From positions 322,940 through 386,939 of the forward strand of contig BGKB01000044.1 in assembly GCA_003116975.1 (NCBI GenBank): a stretch of DNA of 64,000 nucleotides, read 5' to 3'. The notes beneath the pieces were generated by a model that was not told the origin of the DNA, searched no databases, and saw only the letters and a list, made by a program, of their open reading frames with translations. The DNA is from Aurantiochytrium sp. KH105 (lineage: Eukaryota > Sar > Bigyra > Thraustochytrida > Thraustochytriidae). Both the position numbers and the translations under genes were made by a program. This document shows, piece by piece, positions 55,720 to 64,000 of this stretch; positions within the stretch are counted from its first letter, which is position 1; each line of letters opens with the position of its first letter.

Positions 55720-58497
55720 CTACAAGGCCGGCGCAGGCGTAGGCCCTGAACCGTGCGTCTCCTTGCCTTCCTCGTTGTCATTGCCAGTGTCGCCGTCCTC
55801 TGACGTCTTGGACGCGCCAGGTCCGCGGACCTCCTTCAAGAAGTCGCGGTACGTGGAGGTGGGCTCAAAGGGGCGCGGTCCAATAAGACGCTCGATGTCG
55901 TGCTGGTTGATGGTCTCCTTCTCAAGAAGATACTCAGCAACTTGCCCGAGCTGCGTCTTCTTGGAGATGAGAAGATCCTTGGTACGCGCGTAGGCCTCAG
56001 TCACAAGCTTGTTGACCTCTTCGTCAATAATCTTTGCCGTGGCCTCACTGTACTTCTTCTGAGGCACCATTTGGTTCTCGTCCTCCGGGTACGAGATCGT
56101 ACCAATACGCTGCGACATGCCGAAACGCGTGACCATGTTGGTCGCGATCTGCGTGACCTTGTTCAAATCGTCCGCAGCACCAGTAGTGATGCTGCGCTCA
56201 CCAAAGGTGATTTCTTCGGCAACACGACCGCCTAATGCCATGGCCATCCGATCGAGCAGCTGATCCTGCGAGTGCAGCGCAAGCTCGCGCGGAAGGTACT
56301 GCGCAAAGCCAAGAGCACCGCTGGCGCGGGGGATAATGGTCACCTTGAGGAGCGGATCGCAGTCCTTGAGGAACCAGCCGACAAGAGCATGGCCAGCTTC
56401 GTGGTAGGCGACCGTTCGGAGCTCCTCGCGGGTCATGACAGAGTTGCGCTTCTCGAGACCGCCAATGACGCGATCCACGGCGCCCTCAAAGCACTCCATA
56501 TCGACAGCATCCTTGTTCTTGCGGGCAGCAAGGATGGCGGCTTCGTTGGCGATGTTTGCGATCTGCGCACCGGAAAATCCAGGCGTCAGCGCAGCAAGAC
56601 GCTGCGCGACCTCTTCAATGTCGCCGGCCACGTTCACCTTGCCAAGATGGATCTTAAAGATCGACTTGCGGCCCTCGATATCCGGAAGATCGACGTTGAT
56701 CGTCCGATCGAAGCGGCCGGGACGGAGGATTGCCGGGTCGAGAATGTCAACACGGTTGGTGCCGGCCAAGACGACAACGCCCTCCTTGGAGGTGAAGCCA
56801 TCCATCTCAACGAGCAGCTGGTTCAGGGTGTTCTCACGCTCATCGTTGCCGCCACTGAAGCCACCCTTTCCGCGGGCGCGCGCGACGGCATCAATTTCAT
56901 CGATAAAGACAATGCACGGGGCATTCTTGCGCGCCTGGCCAAACAGATCGCGCACGCGCGACGGACCAACACCGACGAACATCTCGATAAAGTCACTGCC
57001 AGAAATGGAAAAGAAGGGCACGCTGGCCTCGCCGGCAGTAGCCTTGGCCAAGAGCGTCTTACCGGTACCGGGTGGGCCTGCCAACAAGGCACCCTTGGGA
57101 ATTTTGGCGCCAAGCTTGGTAAAGCGCTTGGGGTCCTTGAGGAACTCGACAAACTCCATGATTTCCACCTTGGCCTCGTCACAGCCAGCCACGTCCTTGA
57201 ACGTGACACCAACGTTCTTGTCCTTGCCAAGCATCTGTGCGGGGGACTTGCCCACTTTGAAAATGTTGGACATGCCGCCACCGCCGCCGACGCCACCGCC
57301 GCCCATGCTGCGCATCATAAAGAGCCAGGCTGCGATAATGAGAAAGGTGGGTGCAAGCTTGGAGAGCTCCGACAGCCAGTTGGTCTCGTTCACATACTGC
57401 ACGGGAACAAAGTTGATCGATCGGATGCCCAGCTCGCGCTGCGCCATCTCGAGCTTGCGCTCGAAGCTGTCGATGCTACCAATCGTAAAATAGTATTGCG
57501 AGTTGGCGTTGTTGAGATTGTGCAGGCGGTTCGGGTATCCCGCGGTGCCTCCAGCGGATCCGTTGCGCGCGTTGCCTTCACTCTCGTTCGAGTTGGCGTA
57601 CTTGTCTTCATCCGGAACGAACTGGCCCGATGATCCGGACATGGACGAGGAGGAGCCAACGGAACGAAAATGCATGCCGTTGTCGGCCTCGGAACTGCTG
57701 AGCCCGCTGTTGTTACTGCTACCGTTGCCGCCGCCGATCCCAATAATGTCATTGGCTGCCGAGCGGCCGCGTACATAGACCTTGGCCACTTGCTTGTTGA
57801 CCACGACGATGCGTTCGACCTCGCCAGCGGCAAGCAGGTGGGTCTTGAACTCTTGCCAGTTGATCTCCCTGCCAATGCTCTGCTCCGAGTTGCTGCTCAT
57901 AAGGCTGTAGATGAGGAAAAGAGCCAAAGCCCCGGTGAGCATCTGGTTGGCGCCCATGTTGGGTCCCTCATCTTCGGGTCCGCCATTGCCGCCGGCGCCG
58001 TGTCGCTTCCGGTTGTTGTCGGAATCATTTTCCTTTTTGGAGTTGAAGGAGGACGCGGACCCGGCCCCAGGTCCAGCTCCGTTCGATTCCGCGCTTCCCT
58101 CGGCTCCGGTCTTGGCGTCCTTCTTCTCGGCTCCGGCTTGGGCATCTGTCCCGCTCTGGCCGTTCTCGCTGTTTTTGGCATCGCCCTTGTTGGAGTTTCC
58201 CTGGCCATCGTCGCTGTCCGGGAAAAACTTGCCGAATCCTCGCGGCACCTTGCCGGACGAGAAGGCGTCCTGGAAGAGCTCGACGAGGCCGCGCGCCTTG
58301 GGCGACCCGAGCGCCGCGAGGGACCGCGAGCCGCCCAGAAGCGCGTCGGGGGCCCGCGCCGCCAGCGTCCACCCTTGGACGTCGAGTCCGCCGCGGCTCG
58401 GGCCGCTCCCGGCCAGGCCTCCCTGGCGTCCGAGCGCGCGCCTCGAGGCCGCGCCCAGGGCGTGGCGCCCTCCGCCGCGCGTCGTCAGCCTCAGCAT
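55720..58497 (-). CDS. Mitochondrial m-AAA protease (FtsH/AFG3/Yta family)
   Basis: 925 residues from the ATG at 58497. m-AAA proteases degrade misfolded inner-membrane proteins and process precursors from the matrix side. The N-terminus [20 protein letters not shown] is a mitochondrial presequence. A Gly/Asn/Asp-rich region follows. [14 protein letters not shown] is the first membrane segment, and [18 protein letters not shown], followed by a Gly-rich stretch, is the second. The AAA domain has Walker A GPPGTGKT (474-481), Walker [16 protein letters not shown], and the SRH ATP-sensing block [13 protein letters not shown]. The zinc protease motif HEAGH is at 699-703, with a third ligand expected in the helix near [10 protein letters not shown]. 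The layout with two membrane segments and the AFG3-like C-terminus fits AFG3L2/Yta12 rather than the one-segment i-AAA YME1. The space between the two membrane segments is enlarged by Ser/Asn/Gly-rich sequence (about 255-330). Confidence 0.95.
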   Translation of the reverse strand: MLRLTTRGGGRHALGAASRRALGRQGGLAGSGPSRGGLDVQGWTLAARAPDALLGGSRSLAALGSPKARGLVELFQDAFSSGKVPRGFGKFFPDSDDGQGNSNKGDAKNSENGQSGTDAQAGAEKKDAKTGAEGSAESNGAGPGAGSASSFNSKKENDSDNNRKRHGAGGNGGPEDEGPNMGANQMLTGALALFLIYSLMSSNSEQSIGREINWQEFKTHLLAAGEVERIVVVNKQVAKVYVRGRSAANDIIGIGGGNGSSNNSGLSSSEADNGMHFRSVGSSSSMSGSSGQFVPDEDKYANSNESEGNARNGSAGGTAGYPNRLHNLNNANSQYYFTIGSIDSFERKLEMAQRELGIRSINFVPVQYVNETNWLSELSKLAPTFLIIAAWLFMMRSMGGGGVGGGGGMSNIFKVGKSPAQMLGKDKNVGVTFKDVAGCDEAKVEIMEFVEFLKDPKRFTKLGAKIPKGALLAGPPGTGKTLLAKATAGEASVPFFSISGSDFIEMFVGVGPSRVRDLFGQARKNAPCIVFIDEIDAVARARGKGGFSGGNDERENTLNQLLVEMDGFTSKEGVVVLAGTNRVDILDPAILRPGRFDRTINVDLPDIEGRKSIFKIHLGKVNVAGDIEEVAQRLAALTPGFSGAQIANIANEAAILAARKNKDAVDMECFEGAVDRVIGGLEKRNSVMTREELRTVAYHEAGHALVGWFLKDCDPLLKVTIIPRASGALGFAQYLPRELALHSQDQLLDRMAMALGGRVAEEITFGERSITTGAADDLNKVTQIATNMVTRFGMSQRIGTISYPEDENQMVPQKKYSEATAKIIDEEVNKLVTEAYARTKDLLISKKTQLGQVAEYLLEKETINQHDIERLIGPRPFEPTSTYRDFLKEVRGPGASKTSEDGDTGNDNEEGKETHGSGPTPAPAL

Positions 58498-61400
58498 CTT
58501 GATCCTCGGCAGCAACTCGCGCACTCGCTCCTTGTTCCCCGTAGTAGTCTCCCCGTCAAATAAGCTGCCGGACGCCTCGCGCCTTCACTCTCTCGCGCGG
58601 TGTCGCTCGCCCGCTCGCTCGACGGACGGACGGACGGACGGATGGACGAGCGTGCGTGCGTGCGTACGTCCGCGCGACGCCCCGCCGACGCCTGCCTCGT
58701 GCGCGTCCTCGCGCCGCTGCTCCTCGCGTCCGCGCGGAGAAGGCGCTGCTCGTCGCGCGCGCTGATCCGGATTTCCCGCTTGCTTTTTCAAAAATCAGAT
58801 CCCGGGAAGGCCTCGCCGCCGCTCGCTCCGGCCTGCCTGCTGGCCTGCCTGCCTGCCTGCCTGCCTGCCTGCCGCGCGCGCTCAAGCCCTCGCGCTCGCG
58901 CTCGCCCGCCCCGCCGCCTCGCGTCCCCGCTCGCCCGCGCGCGCTCGCCGCCGCGGCTCGTCAGTCTCGGATTTGGATTGGGCCTCCTTCGCGCGTAGTG
59001 GCACGGTAGTATACTATAGTCGTGCAGCCGCGGCGGAAGCAGCAGGAGAAATTCCTAGCTGTTTTTTTTAGACTGTTGGATAGAAAGCGCGCGACGCCTA
59101 GCTGGCGCCTAGGGGGGCCTACGCGCCGCGCTTGCGCGCCTCATCTTCCGCGAGCTTTCGGCCGACTGCCCAGGATGGACAGAATGGAGATTAGTGCCGA
59201 CTAGTTCGAACTAGTTATTTGTGCGAAACCGGCGCCGCGCGAGAAGCCTCAGGAAGGAAGGAGGTCACTTTTTTAAGGGGAAGGGGGGAAAGGGGGGTTC
59301 TCTGCGTGTGAAGGAAGGATGATCAGGCGCCGCGGCGAAGGCAAGTGGCTGGATCCCGCACGTGAGCAATCTTGGACATACCATTTGAGCCTGGAGAAGT
59401 GAAAGTCGATCGTTTTCATCCATGAGGAGATGTGATAATTGGATGTAGCTTCATTTGTTCCGAACAAAGGGGCACATCTTTGACTCTCTCGCGCTTGATC
59501 CATTGAAAGAGGATGCGCGTTCGTTCTTGGACCCAGTTGGAATCAAGACAGTATTGCATGCATGAATGCATACATGCAAGCATGCATTCTCAAAATTGCA
59601 TCCAGGCCTGGAGAATGTCCATCTACTCTCTCATGACCGATCCATTTTCTCGAGGAGTAGTGCAGTTCAGTATTGAGCGCTGCGTCCACTTCTTCGATAT
59701 GGACCCCCTTCCCCCCCCCATTTCTGTATTTCTCACCCCTTGCTCTCCCTTTCTCTCCCTTTCTTTCAACTGGCGCTCCACCTTTTCCGGCGATCGTTGA
59801 CATCACAAAAGAATTAAAAACTTTTGAAAAAAGTACAACCTAGCCTACGGTAGCATGATTCCATTCCTAGGACCCAACCTTCTAACAGTGTACAACCATA
59901 CCTTTGGCCAACCCCTGGCTGCACAGTGTGGTGAGTGGTATTCGTTGCTGTTTTTGGTTCAAAAAGAGGTCTTGTCGCTTGACCTAGTGCCCCAGTGCGT
60001 CCTCCTCGCTAGCCTGTTTCTAGTGCCACCTCCCACGCAGCAAGTCCATTTCTCCAGAGGCAATTCCCCCGTGCTCTTGCTTCTTGCTTCTTGCTTCTGC
60101 AGGCCTTCTTAGTAGCTACTCTTGCTGCTTCATTGTTGGATGCCTGCTCCAGGCAGACATTGATATTCGTTTCAGTCAGCGGTCGACTGACTGGTATAGC
60201 AAGCTTTAAAATGTCAACTTTTCTTGCACGGTGCTCGCCCTTGAAGCCCACTACCCAACCTTATGCCAGTATACCGTTACGCCATCACTGATAGCTTGCC
60301 TGCGCACTCTTTGGCCACCTATGGAACGGAAAAGGGACGGAAACATACATGGAGTGCCAGGTGTGGTGCCCACAGTGGATTGAGCTTCCTCACGGACAAA
60401 GTTCCGGGGAAGGAGTCGTTTGGAAAGCTAGCAGCTTACCTTAGCAAAGCTAGCCCCCAGAGGTAAAGGGTAGTGGGGTCTACTGTGGGACGTGGACTTG
60501 CCTCGCTCGGCATGTGGAATGTATGCAGCCTGTTCAATTTCGCATGGACGCCCATTGGCTGTGGGAGGCTGGGATGGTGCCTGCCTGACAGTCACACCCT
60601 CCGAGGAACAAGCTACCACACTCTGCGTGTCAAATCCGTATACGCGCTTGACAGTGAATGGCCGGGTGGCCGGTATGAATGAATGGCCGCGCTACCCCTA
60701 GATAGATCGAGATCGACCTGCGCAGCGCCGACCAGCCCGGCCAGCCTCCGCGTACCCGCTCGGGTTTGTCCATTCGCTGCGGCGCGCAGCACATTTCCTT
60801 CGCGCGCTCTCCCTCCCTCCCTCGCTCTCCCTCTCGCTCTCCCTCTCTCGCTCCCTCTGTCGCTCCCTCTCCACCAGCCAGCTAGCCTCCTCAGCGTGTA
60901 GTAGCAGCAGCAGCAAGCAAGAAAACGGGCGAAGCGTCCCAGGTTCTACAGACGTAGGTTCTCTGGAGAAGCTACACCTTCAATCACAGGCTTCGGCAGG
61001 TTCCTCCACCGTGCTGCTCTGCCCCCTCACATCGGGGCCGCGCCAGATACCGCAGTGAAGCCAATCATTTAACCACAGCTGTGTCACGCTGTGGAACCTG
61101 AGGGCCTGGCCAATCCATCGAGTCCATGCGCGCCGGCCTGCGTTCGACCTTCCGCGCCGCCTCCTCGCGCCCGCCAGCCTGGGCCCCTCCCTCTCTCCGC
61201 CTGCCTCCCGCGCCTGTCCATGCGGCGCCGGTCCGCGCGGCGCGCAGGCCCTCGCCGCGTCCAGCCCGGAGGCCGCCCTGCTTTTTCCCCATTCCCTCCA
61301 TTCCCTCCACACCCAACCCCTTCTAATCTTTCCTCCCTCTCCCTCCTCATCCTAGGAGGGAGCCAGGCCGCGCCTGCTTAAACTCGTAGCAGCCGGCGCG

Positions 61401-61813
61401 CGCAGGCTGCGCCACGGCGCTGCGCCGGCGAGCAAACCCGCAACGAAGCCGCGGCGGCACCCGAAGAACTCGACGCGCGCGTCCGCCCCGCGCCCAGCGC
61501 AGCGCAGCGCAGCGGCACCGGCGGCGGAGGGGGGCGAGGGCGAGGGGCGCGCGGCCGGCCTCTGCAGGCAGGCCCGTGGCGGCGCAGCGCAGCGGCAGCG
61601 AGCGGCGAGCGGCCTCGGCCGGTCCGGGCGAGCGCCGTCACGCAGGCACGCGACCGATAGGAAACCGCTAGGGGTCCCTACGGCCGCCGCTCTGCGCTCG
61701 AGGCACACGGCGCGAGCTTGCCTGCTTGCTTTACACAGTGGAGGAGCGCGGCGCCCGGCGTCTGCGGAGCAGGGTCGCGCCCGCTCGCGAGGGAGCGCAG
61801 CAGCGGAGGCAAG
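58498..61813. other. Longest gene-poor divergent region (3.3 kb)
   Basis: Between the m-AAA protease (minus) and the phytochrome-like gene (plus). I see no supported protein or RNA gene. Simple repeats include GACG (about 58620-58645), CTGC (58830-58873) and CTCCCTCTCG (about 60810-60870). The last 450 bp before the phytochrome start are very GC-rich. Confidence 0.55.
58830..58873. repeat. (CCTG)n microsatellite
   Basis: About ten copies of the CCTG tetranucleotide with one TGG interruption, in the divergent region upstream of the m-AAA protease. Confidence 0.9.
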
Positions 61814-64000
61814 ATGGCGCACAACAGGTGGAAGGACCTGGAGGGCACGGCGACCAAGACCGGCCTCACGGCATGCGACACGGAGCCCGTGCACCTGGTG
61901 CCCCTGATTCAGGAGGGCATGGGCGCCGTCATCGTGGTCCACGTGACCGGCGAGAACAAGGACGAGGCCATCGTCAAGCAGGTCTCGTCCAACATCGAAG
62001 AGTGGACCAAGCTCGGCCCGGATGGGATGGTCAACCGCCCCATGCAAGAGGTCCTTCCCGAGGGCATCTGCGAGCTCGTGGAGGAGGCCGTCAACTTTGA
62101 CCTGCTCCCCATTGAGTGCAGCACCAACCTGCCCGCGCGCTTCAAGGAGCAGGTCCTGGGCCAGGACATGTGCGACTGGTGGAAGGACATTTACACCATG
62201 GACGAGGCCCAACGCTTCCTCAAGTCCAACTCTACCGTGCCTCCACTCGCCGCAAGAGACATGACGCGTCGCCTCGCAATTGGTGACAAACCTCACGTCC
62301 ACGTCTCGGCAGCAGCCTCGCGCCGGCCCGCAGAGGGAAACCAAGCAAAGAACATGCCCGGGGAGGACTTTCGCCCCGTCTGGTCCGTCATCATTACGCT
62401 CGAGGAATCCGATGCCGATACCGATACCTTCTCGAATGACTACGCTGCCGTGGAGAAGCTCGATCGGCAAAATTGGCAGCTTGAGCTCGCCCGCGACGAG
62501 CAAGAACTAGCCACCCTCCTCACCGAGTATGTGGCCGACTTTTGCAAGTTCGACCGCGTCATGTACGTCAACTTTCTCCCCGGCGGTCACTGCGAGGTCG
62601 TTGCGGAAAAGGCAACACCGGGAACCCCGACATTTATGAACTTTCGTTTCCCTGCCACCGACATTCCCATGCAGGCTCGTGCTTTGCTCAAACGAAACCG
62701 CGTGCGCCACATCATGGACACCGGCTCTCCTGGCGCTGAGCTTGTTCCATGCCATGTCGACGGCAAGCTCACCGATCTCAGCAACTGTCATCTGCGTCAG
62801 TGCGGACCCATCCATCGACAGTATCTCAACAACATGAAGGTTTTCTCGAGCTGCACGGCTGGTGTCATGGTCGACGACATGCTCGTCGGTATGCTTTCCT
62901 GCCACCACAAGGCCAAGCCCCTGACCATGGGGCCTGCCAAGCGCATGCTGCTTCGCCAGCTCTGCAAGTCAGCCAGTTCCGTGCTGCAGGGCATCCGTGC
63001 TCGCCGTGGCCGGCGCCTTGCGGCCAAGATCCAGCGCGTACTCCTCCCTCGCTTCGAGTCCGTCACTCAGGCCGTCGAGTGTCTCTCCGAGTCCGAGGGC
63101 ATTCTTCGCGACACGGCCGAGGCCGATGCGCTCGTAATCGTCAGCTACGACTTGGACGCAGAGGAGAACGTGCGCACCGTGCGGCAGGCCCTCACCTTCG
63201 GAGCGAGCGTCGATAGCGACGCCATCATCGCTGCCACACATGAGCTCTCCGATGCCCAGGACAAGGAACTCATCCCGAACACGCCCTGCCTGCGCACAGA
63301 GTGCCCTAACGCCTACGAGGCCCACAAAGCGGCCTTCGAGCGCGATCGCGCCTCTGGTCTCGCCGTCATCCGTCTCGTGCTGTGTGACATTGTTCTCGTG
63401 CGTCTGGGCGTCAAGCAGAACGTTCGCTGGGCAGGCAAGAAGGCCACTACGGGCGCAGATCTCACCACGAATTCCCGGCTCGGGCCACGCGGCTCTTTTC
63501 AGGCCTTTGACGAGCGCCTCGAAGGCGTTGCCTTCGACTGGAGCGACGTCCAGCTCGACGCGCTCAGCTCCTTCCGTGCTCACGCTCACGTGTCGTTCTG
63601 CGATGTTCTCGCCGCGGACGAACGCAGGCGCACGACCAAGCTCACCAAGCGCTTCCTTGCCAGCGTCAGCCACGAGCTGCGTACACCTTTCAACGGTATC
63701 GTCGGTCTTCTCTCTGCCCTGCAAGAGGAGAGCATGCCTGATAGCGCCAAGGATCTTGTTGGCACCGCCGGCCGCTCTGCGGACGCCATGCTTGGCATTC
63801 TCGACGACCTGCTCACCGCTGCCAAGCTTGACGAGCACAAGGTGGAGCTCATGTCCAACCCGGTCGACATTCCGCTGCTGGTCAACTCCGTTTGCCTTCT
63901 CTTCGAGCGCGCCGTGTCCAAGGCGGATCTTTCCCTCGTAGAAAAGGTGTCTGACCATGCCAATCTTGTCAACAAGAACATGCTTGGTGATACCGGACGC
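61814..64000 (+). CDS. Phytochrome-like sensor histidine kinase (PAS-GAF-PHY-HisKA), cut at window end
   Basis: 729 codons from the ATG at 61814, open to the last base. TACDTEPVHLVPLIQEG has Cys21 at the place where bacterial and fungal phytochromes attach biliverdin (CDxEPIH). A PAS-like domain follows. GAF begins near FDRVMYVNFLPGGHCEVVAE and has FPATDIPMQARALL (D283, the PASDIP motif) and LRQCGPIHRQYLNNM with the conserved His334. At the plant-type Cys position there is Ile, so attachment by Cys21 is expected. The PHY domain has RWAGKK (compare WGGDP) and the tongue motif PRGSF (558-562), then FDWSDVQLDALSSFRAHAH. The histidine kinase starts with FLASVSHELRTPFNGIVGLL, H620 being the phospho-acceptor. 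The ATPase part and any receiver domain lie beyond the window. The chromophore and red/far-red sensing are inferred from family knowledge. Confidence 0.9.
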   Translation, partial: MAHNRWKDLEGTATKTGLTACDTEPVHLVPLIQEGMGAVIVVHVTGENKDEAIVKQVSSNIEEWTKLGPDGMVNRPMQEVLPEGICELVEEAVNFDLLPIECSTNLPARFKEQVLGQDMCDWWKDIYTMDEAQRFLKSNSTVPPLAARDMTRRLAIGDKPHVHVSAAASRRPAEGNQAKNMPGEDFRPVWSVIITLEESDADTDTFSNDYAAVEKLDRQNWQLELARDEQELATLLTEYVADFCKFDRVMYVNFLPGGHCEVVAEKATPGTPTFMNFRFPATDIPMQARALLKRNRVRHIMDTGSPGAELVPCHVDGKLTDLSNCHLRQCGPIHRQYLNNMKVFSSCTAGVMVDDMLVGMLSCHHKAKPLTMGPAKRMLLRQLCKSASSVLQGIRARRGRRLAAKIQRVLLPRFESVTQAVECLSESEGILRDTAEADALVIVSYDLDAEENVRTVRQALTFGASVDSDAIIAATHELSDAQDKELIPNTPCLRTECPNAYEAHKAAFERDRASGLAVIRLVLCDIVLVRLGVKQNVRWAGKKATTGADLTTNSRLGPRGSFQAFDERLEGVAFDWSDVQLDALSSFRAHAHVSFCDVLAADERRRTTKLTKRFLASVSHELRTPFNGIVGLLSALQEESMPDSAKDLVGTAGRSADAMLGILDDLLTAAKLDEHKVELMSNPVDIPLLVNSVCLLFERAVSKADLSLVEKVSDHANLVNKNMLGDTGR

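Noticed and set aside
56272-57633. 453-codon plus-strand frame opposite the m-AAA protease
   Set aside because: Antisense shadow caused by GC-biased codon use.
775-61813. tRNA, rRNA and snRNA genes in the intergenic regions
   Set aside because: I looked for B-box-like GGTTCGA words and cloverleaf-like stretches by eye and found none convincing; a covariance-model search would settle it.
61352-62503. 383-codon minus-strand frame opposite the phytochrome N-terminus
   Set aside because: Low-complexity shadow; the plus strand holds the conserved phytochrome motifs.

Overview
The window is nuclear DNA of a GC-rich, compact, intron-poor protist. Almost all genes are single long open frames. I find only three introns, each supported by GT-AG borders and frame continuity (172, 74 and 206 nt). 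Flagellar genes (CFAP61, CEP19), a mitochondrial HslV peptidase, a plant-type NDUFB2 with a His/Asp-rich tail, and tandem WRKY19-type HGGG zinc-finger arrays together point to a heterotrophic stramenopile, most likely a thraustochytrid (Labyrinthulomycetes). That assignment is inference, not a database result.

Layout. 1-774: 3' end of CTP synthase. 893-3489: a DNA transposon with CCCTGGCTA ends, a 4-bp ATAG target duplication and a diverged piggyBac-like transposase frame. 4231-5409: proteasome ATPase Rpt4. 5893-6164: an assembly gap. 6167-10053: two adjacent HGGG zinc-finger proteins. 10672-14487: CFAP61. 14946-16184: a two-HMA/2OG-oxygenase fusion, divergent from EBP2 (16714-17832). 18224-19565: a spliced multi-pass membrane protein. 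20599-21315: HslV. 21891-24503: a CaMKK/SNF1-kinase-kinase-like enzyme with a very large activation-segment insert. 25411-26841: glutathione synthetase. 27412-29436: a six-repeat MYB protein. 30233-31258: an NAD(P)-binding reductase/epimerase-like protein. 32501-33355: a SUFU-domain protein. 34189-36365: a tandem array of 340-380 bp units. 36560-38296: a secreted Cys-rich protein. 40156-42075: a CCR4-type nuclease fold split by a fibronectin III domain. 42223: a lone end of the same transposon family. 42956-43546: CEP19. 43648-44888: ribokinase with one intron. 45614-48505: PX-associated-domain protein. 48811-49958: coiled-coil protein with one intron. 50448-51614: BRX1. 52929-53297: NDUFB2. 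54099-55163: ATG3. 55720-58497: mitochondrial m-AAA protease. 61814-end: a phytochrome-like histidine kinase cut by the window edge.

Genes alternate strand with striking regularity, giving successive divergent and convergent pairs. Two divergent promoters carry the same GCGTTGCGC word repeated every 19-21 bp. Functional groups are ribosome biogenesis (EBP2, BRX1), organelle and cytosolic proteolysis (HslV, m-AAA, Rpt4, ATG3), flagellum/centriole (CFAP61, CEP19), and small-molecule enzymes (CTP synthase, glutathione synthetase, ribokinase). These are scattered and are not operons.

The most unusual content is the phytochrome with a bacteriophytochrome-type N-terminal Cys in a probable non-photosynthetic protist, the HMA-HMA-dioxygenase fusion with CxxxC metal motifs, the FN3-split nuclease lacking a catalytic Asp, the six-repeat MYB, the satellite array whose units keep open frames, and the transposon with non-TTAA duplications.
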